Assembly (NCBI GenBank): GCA_002205965.3
Contig: NADL03000639.1
Span: forward strand, 1,008,545-1,072,544
Direction: 5' to 3'
Length of the DNA: 64,000 nt
From: Kappaphycus alvarezii
Lineage: Eukaryota; Rhodophyta; Florideophyceae; Gigartinales; Solieriaceae
Shown here: in pieces, positions 34,738-47,692 of the stretch
How the letters are laid out: each line of letters begins with the position of its first letter
Position numbering within the stretch: position 1 is the stretch's first letter
The notes under the pieces: model-generated
Database searches by the model: none
Seen by the model: only the letters and a program-made list of their open reading frames with translations
What the model was told of the DNA's origin: nothing
Program-made: the position numbers and the translations under genes

Positions 34738-35223
34738 ATGCGTCGTTGTTTTTTCATTTCATCTCTAGCAGCATGTCCGATAATCGAACCGCGATCCGAT
34801 CCAGCGGTACCTTCACAGTTCATTCCGACATCTTCACTCAAAAAACCCATCTCACATTTTTGGTACCACTGTCAGCACCCGCGTAGTACTGGTCCCGAGA
34901 TCCACCGTTGCCTTTTTCACTTTCACAGTGATTTCCTCGTTGGCCTCGATCACTTTCTTTTTAGTTCTGCCCGGTTAAATGGAGTAGAATGGGCCGCGAT
35001 AATAACGGAATGGTTATGGGATGATGGGGAAAGGCCAGGGCCGTTGGAAAAGGAACCTCAGAAAGGTGATGGCAACAAGCGGAAGGAAGGGAAGGTTGGA
35101 CATTCGCTGAGGTCGCCAAACACCAGTGGTGTTCACCGGAGAGAATGTCCTGGATATGAAGATTGGGGGGCTAAAAGGGTTGGAGTTGATGTGAGACCCC
35201 AGTACTTCTGTGGCTATGACTAG
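34738..35223 (+). CDS. Unrecognised ORF, 161 codons
   Basis: Open plus-strand frame starting MRRCFFISSLAACPIIEPRS and ending RPQYFCGYD. The C-terminal half (NGVEWAAIITEWLWDDGERP, then a Lys/Gly-rich tail) looks more protein-like than the N-terminal half. It may be the 3' exon or remnant of a longer gene. No family recognised. Confidence 0.3.
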   Translation: MRRCFFISSLAACPIIEPRSDPAVPSQFIPTSSLKKPISHFWYHCQHPRSTGPEIHRCLFHFHSDFLVGLDHFLFSSARLNGVEWAAIITEWLWDDGERPGPLEKEPQKGDGNKRKEGKVGHSLRSPNTSGVHRRECPGYEDWGAKRVGVDVRPQYFCGYD

Positions 35224-35439
35224 TAATAGTAATACCAGTACTGATAATACTCTGTCTTAACTTATGTTTTAAACATGATCTTGAAAACCTCTTCAAACAT
35301 TCAGAGTAAATAGTAACGAAAATTATAGCTTAGTTCAAGATGAGCTCCTTCCTCCTGATACCACTAATATGCAGTTTATTTCGGTCCAGCTAGAGCCATC
35401 ATGATCGAGATGACCAGTTACAGAAATTTTGAAGAGGAC

Positions 35440-35640
35440 AGGGTATGGTCTGGTATCTGCCTAGTAGCCAGCTGAGCTGGCTTCCCTTTCAGGGATGAGT
35501 CTCGCATCCGTAATGCTATGCATAGTTCAAACCTGGATCTTCTCTGAGACTGGTGAATATGTTCACCGGTACCAGAGAAGACACAGATCTCTGCATTGAT
35601 GCGAGGGAAAGCTTCTGATTCCTAAGCTGGGATCTTAAGA
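35440..35640 (+). ncRNA. Candidate structured RNA (nested stems)
   Basis: Three complementary pairs nest correctly: AGCCAG/CTGGCT hairpin at 35466-35482; CTCGCATC (about 35502-35509) with GATGCGAG (about 35597-35604), extended by CCCTTTC with GGGAAAG through a bulge; and inside it a long hairpin with CTTCTCTG/CAGAGAAG (35539-35580) and inner GGTGAA/TTCACC. No coding frame runs through it. The motifs do not match U1, U4, U6, SRP, RNase P or tRNA as far as I can tell. Strand and ends are guesses. Confidence 0.4.
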
Positions 35641-36105
35641 TGAATGAATATCCTTTTATTGTTCAATTTTACACCTTTCTAGATATACAAGTGTGATCCA
35701 GACGCCGCCATAGCACAACAATAATTTTGAAAATCGCAGAATCTCGGGGTCAGACCGAACAACAATAGTTGTTAATTGTAGCATCACTAGCTCTCAAGAC
35801 GTTTCCCACAATGGTGGCACAGTATGCTCAATGGTTCCTTCGTATGTCTCCGGATTTGGCACACAAACTCCTCCCTCTCGACATTTTCTTCGCCCCGGAT
35901 GATCCTCCCTACCTCTATTGTAACTTTTTAACAGTCTTTTCTTTCTTCCCCACTCTCACTGCGCATCCCTAACCGATAAAGCTCTTTCTTCAGCAACTCT
36001 GTCTGATTTGTTTTGGCAGCTAGACAGGAGTTTCTCCCAATCTCACTGAGTAGATCCAATAGTGCCGCAGTATCGCGTTCTTAATGTTTCGATGGCACCC
36101 AGAAG

Positions 36106-39100
36106 GTGAGAAGGAGAAGGAGGGGTGCAAGCTACACTTGGATGGACTACTTGAACCGAGCGCAAAACACAGACCAGTTTTTCGAGGAACCTGCACATAT
36201 TCCGCAGCCGGGAACTGTAGCAGCGGAAACTGAGGCACTGATTTCTGGGAAATTTGAGAGAGTCTACATTGTCCATTCTGACGCTGGTGCTGGATTGAGA
36301 GTATTGAATCTATCTGGAGAAGAGCCTAGATCAGGGAACCAGGGCAAACCGTGCGTGATTCCGGAGATAAAGCAGAAGAATCTAAGTACTTTGATTTACG
36401 AAGAACAGAAGCCATCGGCGTACGCCACAACTGAAGAACAACTTAGGGAAGGGTATCATGGTTGTCGAGTAAAAAGAGTCTCACATGATGTTGATGAATT
36501 TGGAAATTTGCAAGCTGACTTCGTTGAGAGTGAAGAGGGAGAAAGGATAAGCGGAGCTGACCAGGAAGATATGTCGCTGGAAGATGATGAAGACATCATA
36601 GGCAATAAAATATTATTGGGACGCCTCTAGTGAACGCGGCAGCAGAAGAAGGACTTAGTGCTTTGAAAAGTCGAATGGATCATGTTATTGATACCATTCA
36701 GTGTGATGAGCGGGTAGGAGACTTGTCGACATATATATCGGCAGAAATGCTACTGTGAAGGAGCCTTCGAAACCTGATCGTTGTCATAATTTTTCGAAAG
36801 TAATCCGAATGCGTGACTCCTCTCTGATGTCTTGGGAGCGAGTATTCGCTGCTACCGTCGTATTTGGTACTTTACAATAGAGAAAAATACGAAGTTTTGC
36901 GACGATTTGTAGGTCCCTTAACGAAATTCAATGGCAATTGCGTGTTGCCCGCTACTCTACAGTCCGAAAGGGATTACTCTCCAATTTGATTCAACATTTT
37001 TCCCCGGAAAGTTCAGTCTATGAGTTCAATATGGACTTCAAAAAGTTCCTGTACAATCTAGCAATTCACTGTCACGGTCAGGAAAACGCATTGCTGCAGG
37101 GGTATTTGTGATTATGCCAAGCGACTGGGCGAAATTGGATGTATGCCTCCTGCCGTTCTCTCTTGCGATGTTTGTGGATACCGGTGGAAGAGAATTATAC
37201 GGTAATGCCCCAATTGTTCGAAACAGATGTCACGTTTTGGACCATACCACTTTTTTCTTGGTAAGGTCTCGAAAAAGAATGGTTAAAGCTTACCCTGGGG
37301 CTTGGTTACAGTTAAATCTAGGCAATTTTTCGTCCGACATGGAGCGTGTACACGCAAAACATCTTGGATACAGAGTTATTGAGGGCAATTTTGATTCATC
37401 GGACAAATATTTATTTGCATTATAAGGGGAGATCTCATCATTGTGGATTGTTTGGAGCGGAAGGGAAGCGAACGGAGAGTCGGAAGAGAGCAATGAGGTG
37501 CGTTCAGGGGGTCGAAAGATAAATTTTCAAGCTTCTCACCGTCGGATCTTCTCCGCATAATATTGATCCGGAAAATACTATTAGAAAAAAAGAAGAAGAA
37601 ATGGTGGAGGTACCGTTGCCAGACACCGTCGTTCTGAGATTGCAGCTGATCACGTAATTCCTGGAGACATCTGGGTATTTCTTAAGCCTACAAGGGAGGA
37701 AGCGCTCCATATTTCAAGAGAACGCTATTACTGCGTAATAGTTTGCAGATTTTGGAAACATGATGATGGTGTGGCTTAACAAGGGCTCCTTTGGTTTCAG
37801 TTGAGATGTTCCGATCCCGATAAAATTGATGGTTCTGTAGAGTGGTTTCTCGACTCGAAAGGGTGCCAAGATGTTGTTTCTGTACCCTATATGATCGAAG
37901 GAGGTAATCCAAAGCAGCCTACCTCCCACTCAAATTGCACCGATAAGGTTTCTTGGAGGCCCTTATTTAGGGTACGTGAAGCTGCAGGATAATCAGCAAA
38001 GAACCCGACAAAGTCCAAAAATATCTTGATTCTTGTGCCACTTGGATCGTATGAGTCAATGCCGAACACTGTTGCGGCAACAATATCTGGTATTATTGAA
38101 AACAAAACCTCATTTGTAGATACTCCTGGAGGTGTCAAAGATATAAGCTGTACAGCATCCTTTCCATTTCTCCAGTTCGGGGCATATTCAAGTGAGCCAT
38201 GTAACAGCCCCAGCTGATCCTTTCTGAACCAGAGAATTGTTCGGACGGAAGTCACCGCAGTACAACATTACTCAGGAGTCCTCCGCTCATTCTCGGTGCG
38301 AGAACGACACGAAAGAGTTGCGGGGAGCAAGTTTGCTGTATCGTGATTCTCAGCGTCTGGGAATATCAAATACAAGTGATGTCCAAGAAAACCGTTGCCC
38401 ACTTGTCACATTGCAGAACTGCTTGCGGAAAATTATTTTCCATATTCCCGCAACAAAGGGGAGGAGAGAAGTGATCACTTGTGAGTTCGACGCGTACCGT
38501 TCAAATGTGGTTGCACCAGATCACCTGCTGACCAGTTTGGCAAAAAATGTTCTTAACTTCGGTTTCGAGGTTACATCGGATAGTGACGTCCGTCATGCAG
38601 TGGACTTGGCTATATGCCTAGCACTGCGCGATTATGGGCTAATAGGGCAGTCCTCTGTGTACGATCACAGTGAAAAACATCTTCGCAGTATGAGTTTGTC
38701 CGCGGTGTACTGCGTACTATTGGTCTCAGTTCCTATCTTTGAGTCAATGATATCTCCTAAATTTGCATCTCTCTTTGATCTACTATCTTCTCCACAATAT
38801 CTAATGGCATTGACATTTTTGTGGCCTGTATGGGGTGTAGACCCGATTGAAGATGTAGAGTATGTTCGAAATGGGTGAACGGTATCTTCACGATATTGAA
38901 AGTACTTTGTAGGGAATACGTGCGAAAATTTGACAAGATGTGCAAGGAGCAACATTCCAGAAAAATGGCGGACGTCTCAGTGAGGGAACTGGACAAACCC
39001 AATCTGCACCGCCTTCTCGAATTGTACCATCACACCTTCCCTTCGTATGGACACACGAGGCATTTCATGGAACTCATCTTTGAGTGTGCACACCAGCCTT

Positions 39101-39891
39101 TGAAGCGCCGCATAGTACGGAGTAATCACAAGCGGGCCCATATGTTTGCTGTCCAGCATGTTCTGGCGAATGACCGGCAGGGTAAGCTAGCAGTGCTCTA
39201 TGCAGCATTCGTGAGGGCAAGAGGGAGCGAGAAGGAGAAATTTCTACTCGGCTTGTTGCGTCTTTTCGTTTGAGAGCATTTGTTTGAATTAGATAGACTA
39301 ATTGGAAGAAGGATTGTCTTGGATGAAATGCGGGAAGATTTAGACAATGTTTTCAATGATTTAGTGTGCAAACAATTGTTAATCGAAGTTCAAGTATGCT
39401 CAGCATGGATGGGAGGACTACCTAAGCGGCATCCATCATTTTTATTGCCTGAAACGGACTGTAGAGATTTTGAAGAACGTTCAGGATTATGGCAAGGTAG
39501 GAAAATATTTCGAAAGTGGCAAGATTTACTGAGTCTCTATATTCCGGCGGGCTCCACAGCGCACTTAGAGACAGAAATAATGGGCACAATATATCAGGGG
39601 AGGACAAGGTTGGTGGCAGAAGTATTTATGAGCTCGGCAGGATTGTGTGGGGGTGTGGGTGATGAATATATAGGGACCGGTTGTGTTGTGCAAGTTCTTT
39701 TGAAACCTGGACAGGAACATGTCCCCGTACTGTTTGCTCGAGACCTAAAATTCGGTACTCATTGCTGTCGTGGTCTAGAACGCTTCTCTTTGCAGTGGTT
39801 GCTTTTGTGAAAAAGAGTGCAGATCCCAGACCCTGGAAATCGTCTTGATGTGCACGGGATTGTCGTACCATACAACCATGTGTTCAAATAA
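36106..39891 (+). pseudogene. Large transposase-like protein, rearranged
   Basis: Plus-strand pieces give an ordered ~1,200-residue protein. The N-terminus (36106-36630) starts MRRRRRGASYTWMDYLNRAQ with ISGKFERVYIVHSDAGAGLR and a long acidic stretch. Then come pieces to 37430 (NREKYEVLRRFVGPLTKF, VIMPSDWAKLDVCLLPFSLA) and a patch near 37650-37740 (PGDIWVFLKPTREEALHISR). The C-terminal part (38237-39891) has VTLQNCLRKIIFHIPATKGR, EFDAYRSNVVAPDHLLTSLA, ICLALRDYGLIGQ, then DKPNLHRLLELYHHTFPSYG and HFMELIFECAHQPLKRRI, and ends VHGIVVPYNHVFK. The final His/Glu-rich helical block resembles the insertion before the last catalytic Glu in large DDE transposases of the KDZ or CACTA kind; that is an inference. 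A middle segment appears on the opposite strand (separate entry), so this copy should be inactive. Confidence 0.5.
37887..38255 (-). other. Apparently inverted middle segment of the transposase-like gene
   Basis: A 122-codon minus-strand frame reads VLFSIIPDIVAATVFGIDSY, then GTRIKIFLDFVGFFADYPAA and SVQFEWEVGCFGLPPS. This looks like the Asp-rich core block that should sit between the plus-strand pieces ending near 37900 and starting at 38237. The plus strand is open only in short, less protein-like pieces over the same interval. Confidence 0.4.
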
Positions 39892-42800
39892 TAGTGCAGA
39901 CGCTATACAGCTTCTAGAAATGAATGACGAAGTCCGGCGAGCTGCAATATTTCGCAAGTGTAATGAGGAATGTTTTGTGGATATTAGGAAGAAGTAAGTG
40001 AAGCATAAAAGCGGAATATTTGAACTGGGAAGGTTTCTCGTGCAACTGAGGAAAGAAGGGTACCCCGCGAGAATAACTTGATGGAATTATCTCCTATTAG
40101 ACACAGTGCAGTGCAGTGAATCATTGCTGCAGTATTAGTCTATTTTACTATCATCTACTACAAATATTGCGAATAAATTATTAAGTTTTCTGGACACCTT
40201 CATAACAAATTTGATTGTTTTGTGCCAGATTTAATATAGCTGCGCCGCAAAATAAAGATTGGTGCAGCATTATATTTTTGTTTAGATTGTAGTGGCTTGG
40301 TCTAACAGCCTCCGGGAGTTTGGACATATTGCAGCGTAACCTTTATCATTGAAAATGTTTTATTGGTGGTGCTACACAGTACTGAAAATGGTGACACATG
40401 ACAGGACTTGAGATGAATTGTTGCGAACTATGTAGTAGTTCACATTTAGAAAAATAAAATGTATTACCACAAAGGACATACTTCTACAAAACGAATAATT
40501 GGACAGGCAGTACTGTTTTAAAAGAGCGGTTGACTCAAATTTGATTCAATGCGCAGTTAATGTTTAAGATAAAAATATGGTACTAGAAAAAGTGGGATGC
40601 ATTATCTCGCGTGATTGCGTATTACAAAAATTCCCCAACTGTGTGCTTTCAAAAATCTGGGCCCGTTGTAATTTATTTCATTTGATGTACGCGACTCGTA
40701 CAATGGTGTGCCTTCATTCCATTTTAATAAATTTACTTAAAAATGACTTTTCAGTGTGTATCATGTCAGTGGCGGAATGTAAGCACATGAGTCGATCGGC
40801 TTAGAAGACAATAATGGTCACTCTAACTGTCATTGCCGTCCATATTGGAAATGTAGAAGTGCCAGGGAGTAAATAAGCGGGAGCAAACCGGAAGATACAG
40901 GACCATCTCAATACTTTCACGCTGAAGATTGTCAACGTCAAATCTGGGTTACTTCCAACAGACGTTATGGCATAAGTTTTAAAATAATTAATTTCCGAAT
41001 AACCGTGAAGGTAAAGGTTCAAATCCTCTTAATCTTCTACGCTTGCCTCAGAAGGGAATTAAGATAATTCTATGGTACATATGAACATGCTATTGCCGTT
41101 GCGTACGAACTAATGTGACCAATCAGGAGTTATTCACAAGAATCAATGGAAAATTTTCCGCAAAGGGTAAAAGTAAATGTTGACTGTGTTAATATTTCTG
41201 TTTATGGTTCTTCGATAATTATCGCCATTTGAATGCTCTATGTGCATGTTCCCGTTACATCTCCTCAATTTCATGAGTAATGTTACAAATGAACAATTGT
41301 ATTCCATTGGAATGAAACAAGTCTCGTCAAGAGAGTTATTAAAGATCTTTGGAAATCTTTTAATAATGACGAAGTTTATTTTTCAAGCTACCGCGACCTC
41401 TGGAATTATATTGAGCTGAAGTACATTCCAGGCCTAAGCGTTGGAAAGATGATGTCGTGCAGGATATTTCTGGCTATGTCTCCAGAGTATTTTCTTCAGT
41501 CACAAATCTGAACGGGAGGAAATGTCCTTGGATAACTCTCGATGGTCTTTGATGTGAAATTTTTTGAAGGCTGTCAATGACAACTGAAGGTAAGTTGTCA
41601 CGTAATCTTTTTATATCTGCGTGGTTGAAATTATCAGCATATGGTATGGTATTGTGGAGAGGTTGGATCAAGAAAGGACTCAAGCATTACTTTTTATGAA
41701 AGAAAGCCAGAAAATGGATTTAAATTGAAAGCTGCGGTACATTATCTGTTTGAAAAATTGTGAGACTGGATATTTTGATTGATGAAAGGGTTGGACTTTG
41801 GCGTGACTTCGCAGAAAAATTAGGTCACTCTACTATTTTTACGCTTCTCCCTATTCAACTGCAGCTGAAGTCACATATTCGTACATATCGATTCATTTTT
41901 TTTCACCGAAGTAAAATGCAGGATCCTTGGTGACGTGTGGAACTAGATTTATGGTATGGTGAAAAAAGCGGTCAATGAGGTGCCGATGAAACATCCGTCT
42001 TCACATGGGCCAACGGAGCGCGGAGATTAATCTCCATGGTCTCGAAAAATCTCAACACCAAAATATCGTTAACGTATGTTTTGTGTATTTTTGTGTATAA
42101 ATAGAAAACGAATATTTTTCATAAAAACTTGCCGTAAAACCAATCAAGAGACACCAATTTGCGGGGAAAGATAGAGAACTGTCGAGGGAAGAAACTAGAA
42201 AGTTGAATTCGAGATTGCGGTGAAGAATTTTTGAAGAGGTACTACGACATGTGATCTTAAATCGATTGTCACAACATATTAAGGAAACATATCCCTGGAA
42301 TGGATAAAAACTCAGAAGTCAAGGATTGGTAGCTCGTGATCAATTCCTCCATATCTCTTATCGATCATAATAGATGATTATTGATTACTTTATAATCGAA
42401 GTTTCAGAACATGCCTACTCTTATCACAGCTCAAATTTGTCATGAGATTTTTGCTGAGGAACTTGTTGAAAGCATGTTTGACTCCATATCTAGTAAAAAC
42501 TCTAATTTCACAGTAAATGAGTACAATTAGAGGTAATTGGATCCTTTTGCTGGTATTGCAACCCATCTTTCTACAAGAAGCAATAAGAAAAATTTATTCT
42601 CTGGTGAATAGAACAATGCATCTTAACAGATTCGCTGTCACTTTAGCCAATAATTCGAAGTTTTATTGCTCTACTTGCCGTGTAAATTGCTTTGGCGATA
42701 TTTATAGGTATAACCTGAGCACAAAAAATTGTCTCTTATTGTTTCATGTATGCGGGAAACATCATCTTGACTTTAAATAAGATTCCAAGATGATGCATAT

Positions 42801-45800
42801 TAGTATAATTTCTTAAAGTAAAAGAACAGAATTTAATATGGGTTTTATTCGTGTAGCCCACTACTGGTTTTACTTGCTTCATCTGACCTTCGAAACAAGC
42901 CTCTGTATATGGATTACGTAATTATCCCTTTATGATGTGCCACCGTATTCTGTCTCATTTTTAGGAGCATTCTTAGTGATGCACTGAGACCACAGCGTTT
43001 TCACAATTAGTCTAGATTCCGTCGGAATTTTCGGCCTCATACAGAGAATTATGGAGAATCCGACACAAGATCTCCGGGTAAGAAACCTACAATTTGCACA
43101 ATTTTCACCGTTCCGGTAATGAACGCGATAAGCAGACATGGAAGATTTAAAGTGCAGTACTGTAATTTAAAAGCGCAGTACTTGCACTCCATTTTCGTCC
43201 TTTAATACACTTAACTTTTCTCGCAACAAGTTGCACGTGGCCGATTACTTCCTAGTTGTATAGTAAAACCACGCGGTTGACACCATGGAAACTAATTGTC
43301 GTAAAGATTCTTCACAAAACTATAGGAGGTAAATGAGTATATATTTAAAATAGTATAAATTGTGTAAAAATATCTACAGTATAAAATTTTGACATTTTAT
43401 TAAAAATATTATACCTTAAAAAGTATTTAATACCACTATACTATTTGTAAAATTTTTTCTTCATATACTATAGCGGATAGATACTGCACCAAGACTTAGT
43501 AAGTCTCAATCGCTTGGTATTGTAGCGTTCTTTAAAGTCTAATCTACGAGATTCAGGATAATGTTGAGCTCTGCTGCATCAAAACTTTTCGTACAATGTA
43601 TGGCTTCACAAACACCTACTTCGTGACATATATTAAAAATGGGAAAGAGATGAGGAAGCATTAACATTGTTGAAGTTTTCTTCGATATTTGCAAATCTCT
43701 ATCGCTCCATTTCCTGCATCTCTGCTGAAATTTGCAGGTAATTTGCTACTTTTTGCTTGTTGGTACCATATCGATTAGTCAGGACTTGAATTTGATTGCG
43801 TTGGATTCATTGAAGTTCCTAGGTCATACAAAGATGCACTGACGGAAACAGATGCTTGGTCAGGTTTTTTCGCTGTTAGTTGTTCAGTTTGAAGGTATTA
43901 CTTGCATGCGTTTCTAGAATTTATTTTAGGTATATAGTAGAGCATTCAGTACTGTAAAACGCCAAAGGCAGCGGTAGGTACCATGACACTTTCATCTCCT
44001 CGAGTCACTCAAAAGTATCGAGACTACACAGATATTTAATTATTAATAAAGTGTTACACAAAGATTACTCTTAGTAAAAAAGTGTGCCGTTTATAATTGC
44101 ATATCTCATAATGATATGTCCTCTCCCAAATATGGCCCTCGATATTTGTATATATATTGCCTGTACATCTTATTCTCATTAAATAATTCATCATCTCTTC
44201 TGTGGTTGAACCGGATGCAAATGCTGAATCGCCACATTTATTGCGATCTGTTCAACTATAAGAAACGAAATTAATTATAGTGTGACGTAATATTCAGTGA
44301 AATTAATCTGAGAGCGAAATATTTTTCCTGTAACTACCTGCAACATGAACAGAATTGCGAACTGCCGGCAAAAAGTTTCCCTCAGTGCACATCTGTTCTC
44401 AATATTTTTCCGTAAATCAATTTATGAGGGGGTCTTTTCCTGACATAGTCACATTCAAGTCCGTATCCGCATATCTTTCCACTAACTCATATATGCGGAA
44501 ACAATGTAACAGATTCCTTATGGCTGACTTCTTTCTAAAGGTCACTTGCCAGTCATAATACTCTCAATAAAGCATCTTTTTTCTCTTCTAATATGCGACT
44601 AAAGCTGATCTTAGCCAGAATCGACGCAAACATTCTGCGTTACATGATGTTTCCAAAATTGGGGCCGCCACGTTACTCGATCTAGATTCATTCAAATGAT
44701 CATTTCGGCCTGAAAAGAAACCCTTTTCAAAATATCTTAATAATTCAACATCTCCTCAAATGCAATAGTATATAGTTTCAATTAATCTAATCTCTCTTTC
44801 TTGAGAGCTCATATAAGATAGATCGCACGAAAAGGAAACATTCTCATTAAACAGTAAATGAGGACAAATCTCGAAAGTTACGACCATACGCGAGAGTCTC
44901 ACGTGGGTGGTCAATCGCTTTGCTTAATTTCTCTTCTATATTTACATTAATATATGCGAGAGCCTCGAAATTACCCAACAGTATTATGTGTGCAAACGCA
45001 ATCGCATCTGATTGTTTTATGTTTAGATCATTCAATTTTTAATCCACAACTGGTTTTATCTCTTGCAGGGCCCTTGCATACTCAAATGTACCCCCTAACG
45101 GAACCTTAGGGGTTCCCTAAATGGGTCCTGGACTATAAGCCTAGAGGAGCTTCCTTCTGTATTCATGTTAATCGGGGCAGTCTTGCCTTCACACTGACAA
45201 TTTTGAAACAGTCACCTATGGCTCAACCCGCTTCGACTGAATTATCCCTACTGCAAGTAATAATATAAATGTGGAGCGCAGTAATGTTCCCTCTGATCTA
45301 ATTAATTTTCGGGGCTAAATCATAGATGCGCTTATACTAGGCAGCTAACGTAAAGGAGGAGCCATAGCAGCCGATAGGACTTCTTTGGATGTTTCAAGGA
45401 TCCATTTTTCGGATACTGAACGGGAAATGAGAGGGTAGCAGTTTGGTGGTTTTTTTCTGAATTCGAAGAGTTTACCAATCTATTCATTTTCAGTAGATCA
45501 TTCTTATGTATCAGATTACATGTAAGACCAAAAAGCAGCACTGAAATTTTTTTCAAAAAATGGAAACAATTTTCCCCGATATGATAACAATAGCCCTACA
45601 GAGCTACACCAATCAAACTAATAATAGTGACTCACAGTATTATTGAATGTATAAAATTGACACTAGTTCAAATCAAGAAATGAATCAATTTAATTAGCAG
45701 TTAGCAGAAATTTAGAAGCTACAAAAATAAATTTCGATATTCATGATTTCTATAACATTTTCGATGTATGGTGATCAGTTGTAAGACATATTACAATCAA

Positions 45801-47233
45801 TTTATAAAATCACCATTGGATCCTGTTTCTGTGTCGCTGGTACATTTGACTATATACTACCTCTCCATATCGTTGCTTAGGGCCCGTTGGAGTCATTATA
45901 TTACTCTATGTCGATCGAGGGAGACAAGCTTAGAGTCTACCGCCCATTCTATCTTTCCATCCCCATCCGCTGGCAATACTTCCCCACCAAAGTGGTTTCG
46001 ATGATTTGGTATGCTCAACGGATCATAATCTCTTGCCGCCCCACACTAAGCTGCTTCGTACGCAACAGGCATGAGTCCCTTTTATATACAGATTCATTCC
46101 TGTTTGAACTGTTGCTCTACTTTCTGAATCAAAACCATTATTATGCCTCATAAAATTTATTTATTAGAGTGATCCAATATATTTCAGCTACGTGTACTGC
46201 AATGGTGCCATCGAGAAAGTTTACGAAGCAATATTAAAACTGAATCCTAAGGAAACACCCCGTTGCCGTTCCAAAAGGCATAAAATTGAATATCTGTAGT
46301 CCGCCGTTTACAGTATTCTCGTTGAGCTCGAGACCCTTCCTGCAGGGTGAATCCTGGTAAATTAACTTATCAATTAGTTTAGAGCCAGCTCATTTCTGCC
46401 TCTCATTTCGAGCAAGAGTAGAAGGTCTGAATGAAATATCAGAGGAACCTATGTATGAAATCGATCTAAGATGTAGACCCCACACTTTGCAGCCACATTG
46501 CCGATATATTGAAAATTGGAAACCCTTAATACGGTCTTGATCCGCGTTCTAAGAAAATCAATCCCCGCGATTTGAAATAACGTAACAACGTCGCTTACAG
46601 TGCGCCGAGAGAAATACCTCGGTATGATGGAGTTTGTTAGGTTTGTGGAAAATTGGCCGCATTCATTCTAAATTTCTCTGTTCAATGACAAAGAAGTTTA
46701 ATACAGAGATTCAATAGTATAATATGAGAAAGATCGTTTAAAGATCCTGATAAAGCCACGAAGCTTGTATTTTTGAGTTCTTTTCAGGGATTTTATCATT
46801 ATTATAAATCATTTGATGAAGAAATACAGTCAGCTCAGGATTTATTCGGAGACGTAAAGTGTGTTCATTATATTGAGGACCCTGAAATGGCGTCGTAATG
46901 GATGGAGAGGCTCTACCTATACCCCCGAACGGTTATTCTCACAAATTACAGTTTAGTGCCAATAGCTTTTGGGTGACGTTTATTTTAACGAGGGGTACTC
47001 AAACAAGCCGAAGTGTGCAAAACTAAAGGTAAACTGTAATAAAACACGACAATCCACTCACATATGATGTGAAACTCTTCAAATTTTAACGGAAGCAGAG
47101 TAAATGGAGACTAATCACGTAAGCATCCATGAGATTTTGAGTCCACGAGCGGCAAATTGCTAAAGTAATCTAATTGCGAGAATTCCATGTAATGTGTCTT
47201 GACGCTAGTTCTCAAAATTCAGTGATTGGAAAA
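39892..47233. other. AT-rich gene-poor region
   Basis: About 7.3 kb rich in A and T with short ORFs only (all under 90 codons) and stops in every frame. No RNA gene or repeat array recognised. A few islands keep protein-like wording (for example near 46780-46890), suggesting decayed elements. A perfect CCCCTAA/TTAGGGG hairpin lies at 45092-45112. Confidence 0.6.
45092..45112. repeat. Perfect 7-bp stem hairpin CCCCTAA/TTAGGGG
   Basis: 7-bp arms with a 7-base loop (CGGAACC); the loop can also pair with GGTTCC just downstream (45111-45116), giving two competing folds. It stands out because its surroundings are AT-rich. Confidence 0.6.
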
Positions 47234-47692
47234 TCACAATCGAAAGCATATGTGACCTAGCTGGGATGAGAATAAAACGTAAGCATGTAAGAACTGATTC
47301 AAGTTTGGTGATGGATTCTTTCCAAAATTTCCAAAATTCCAATTCGTTTTCCAACACATGGTATCATCCTCAACAAAATTCCATGTAGTTGATGCAAATT
47401 CTCTATTTCTGTTTAGTCCATAATTTTCAAAAAGATTCAAAATTTTTTGTAAACAAAGATGAAAGCTTACTTCTCCAAAGAAATGGATGGACCATGCAAA
47501 TCTCACACGGACGCATTCATATTTATTTTGTTTGTGTGTATAATTTCTTAGATCTTCTTCAAAGTCTAAATTAGTGCACCTACCTTTACATTTTATCCAT
47601 CCATATGCCTCAAAAATGAAAATTCCAGTTATCAGAGCTATACCAGTGGACGCAAAGCCTGATACATGAGAGTTAAATACGTAAATATCCAA
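47234..47692 (-). CDS. Unrecognised ORF, 152 codons, in AT-rich DNA
   Basis: It is the longest open frame in the 39.9-49.6 kb region, unusual given the base composition. It starts MDIYVFNSHVSGFASTGIAL with a hydrophobic segment that could be a membrane helix (GFASTGIALITGIFIFEAYG), followed by a basic/aromatic globular part (CLQKILNLFENYGLNRN, WKTNWNFGNFGKNPSPN). No family recognised, and chance cannot be excluded. Confidence 0.3.
   Translation of the reverse strand: MDIYVFNSHVSGFASTGIALITGIFIFEAYGWIKCKGRCTNLDFEEDLRNYTHKQNKYECVRVRFAWSIHFFGEVSFHLCLQKILNLFENYGLNRNREFASTTWNFVEDDTMCWKTNWNFGNFGKNPSPNLNQFLHAYVLFSSQLGHICFRL

Noticed and set aside
41005-41040. GGTTCAAATCC resembling a tRNA T-arm
   Set aside because: The 5-bp stem fails after three pairs, and no D-arm or acceptor stem was found upstream.
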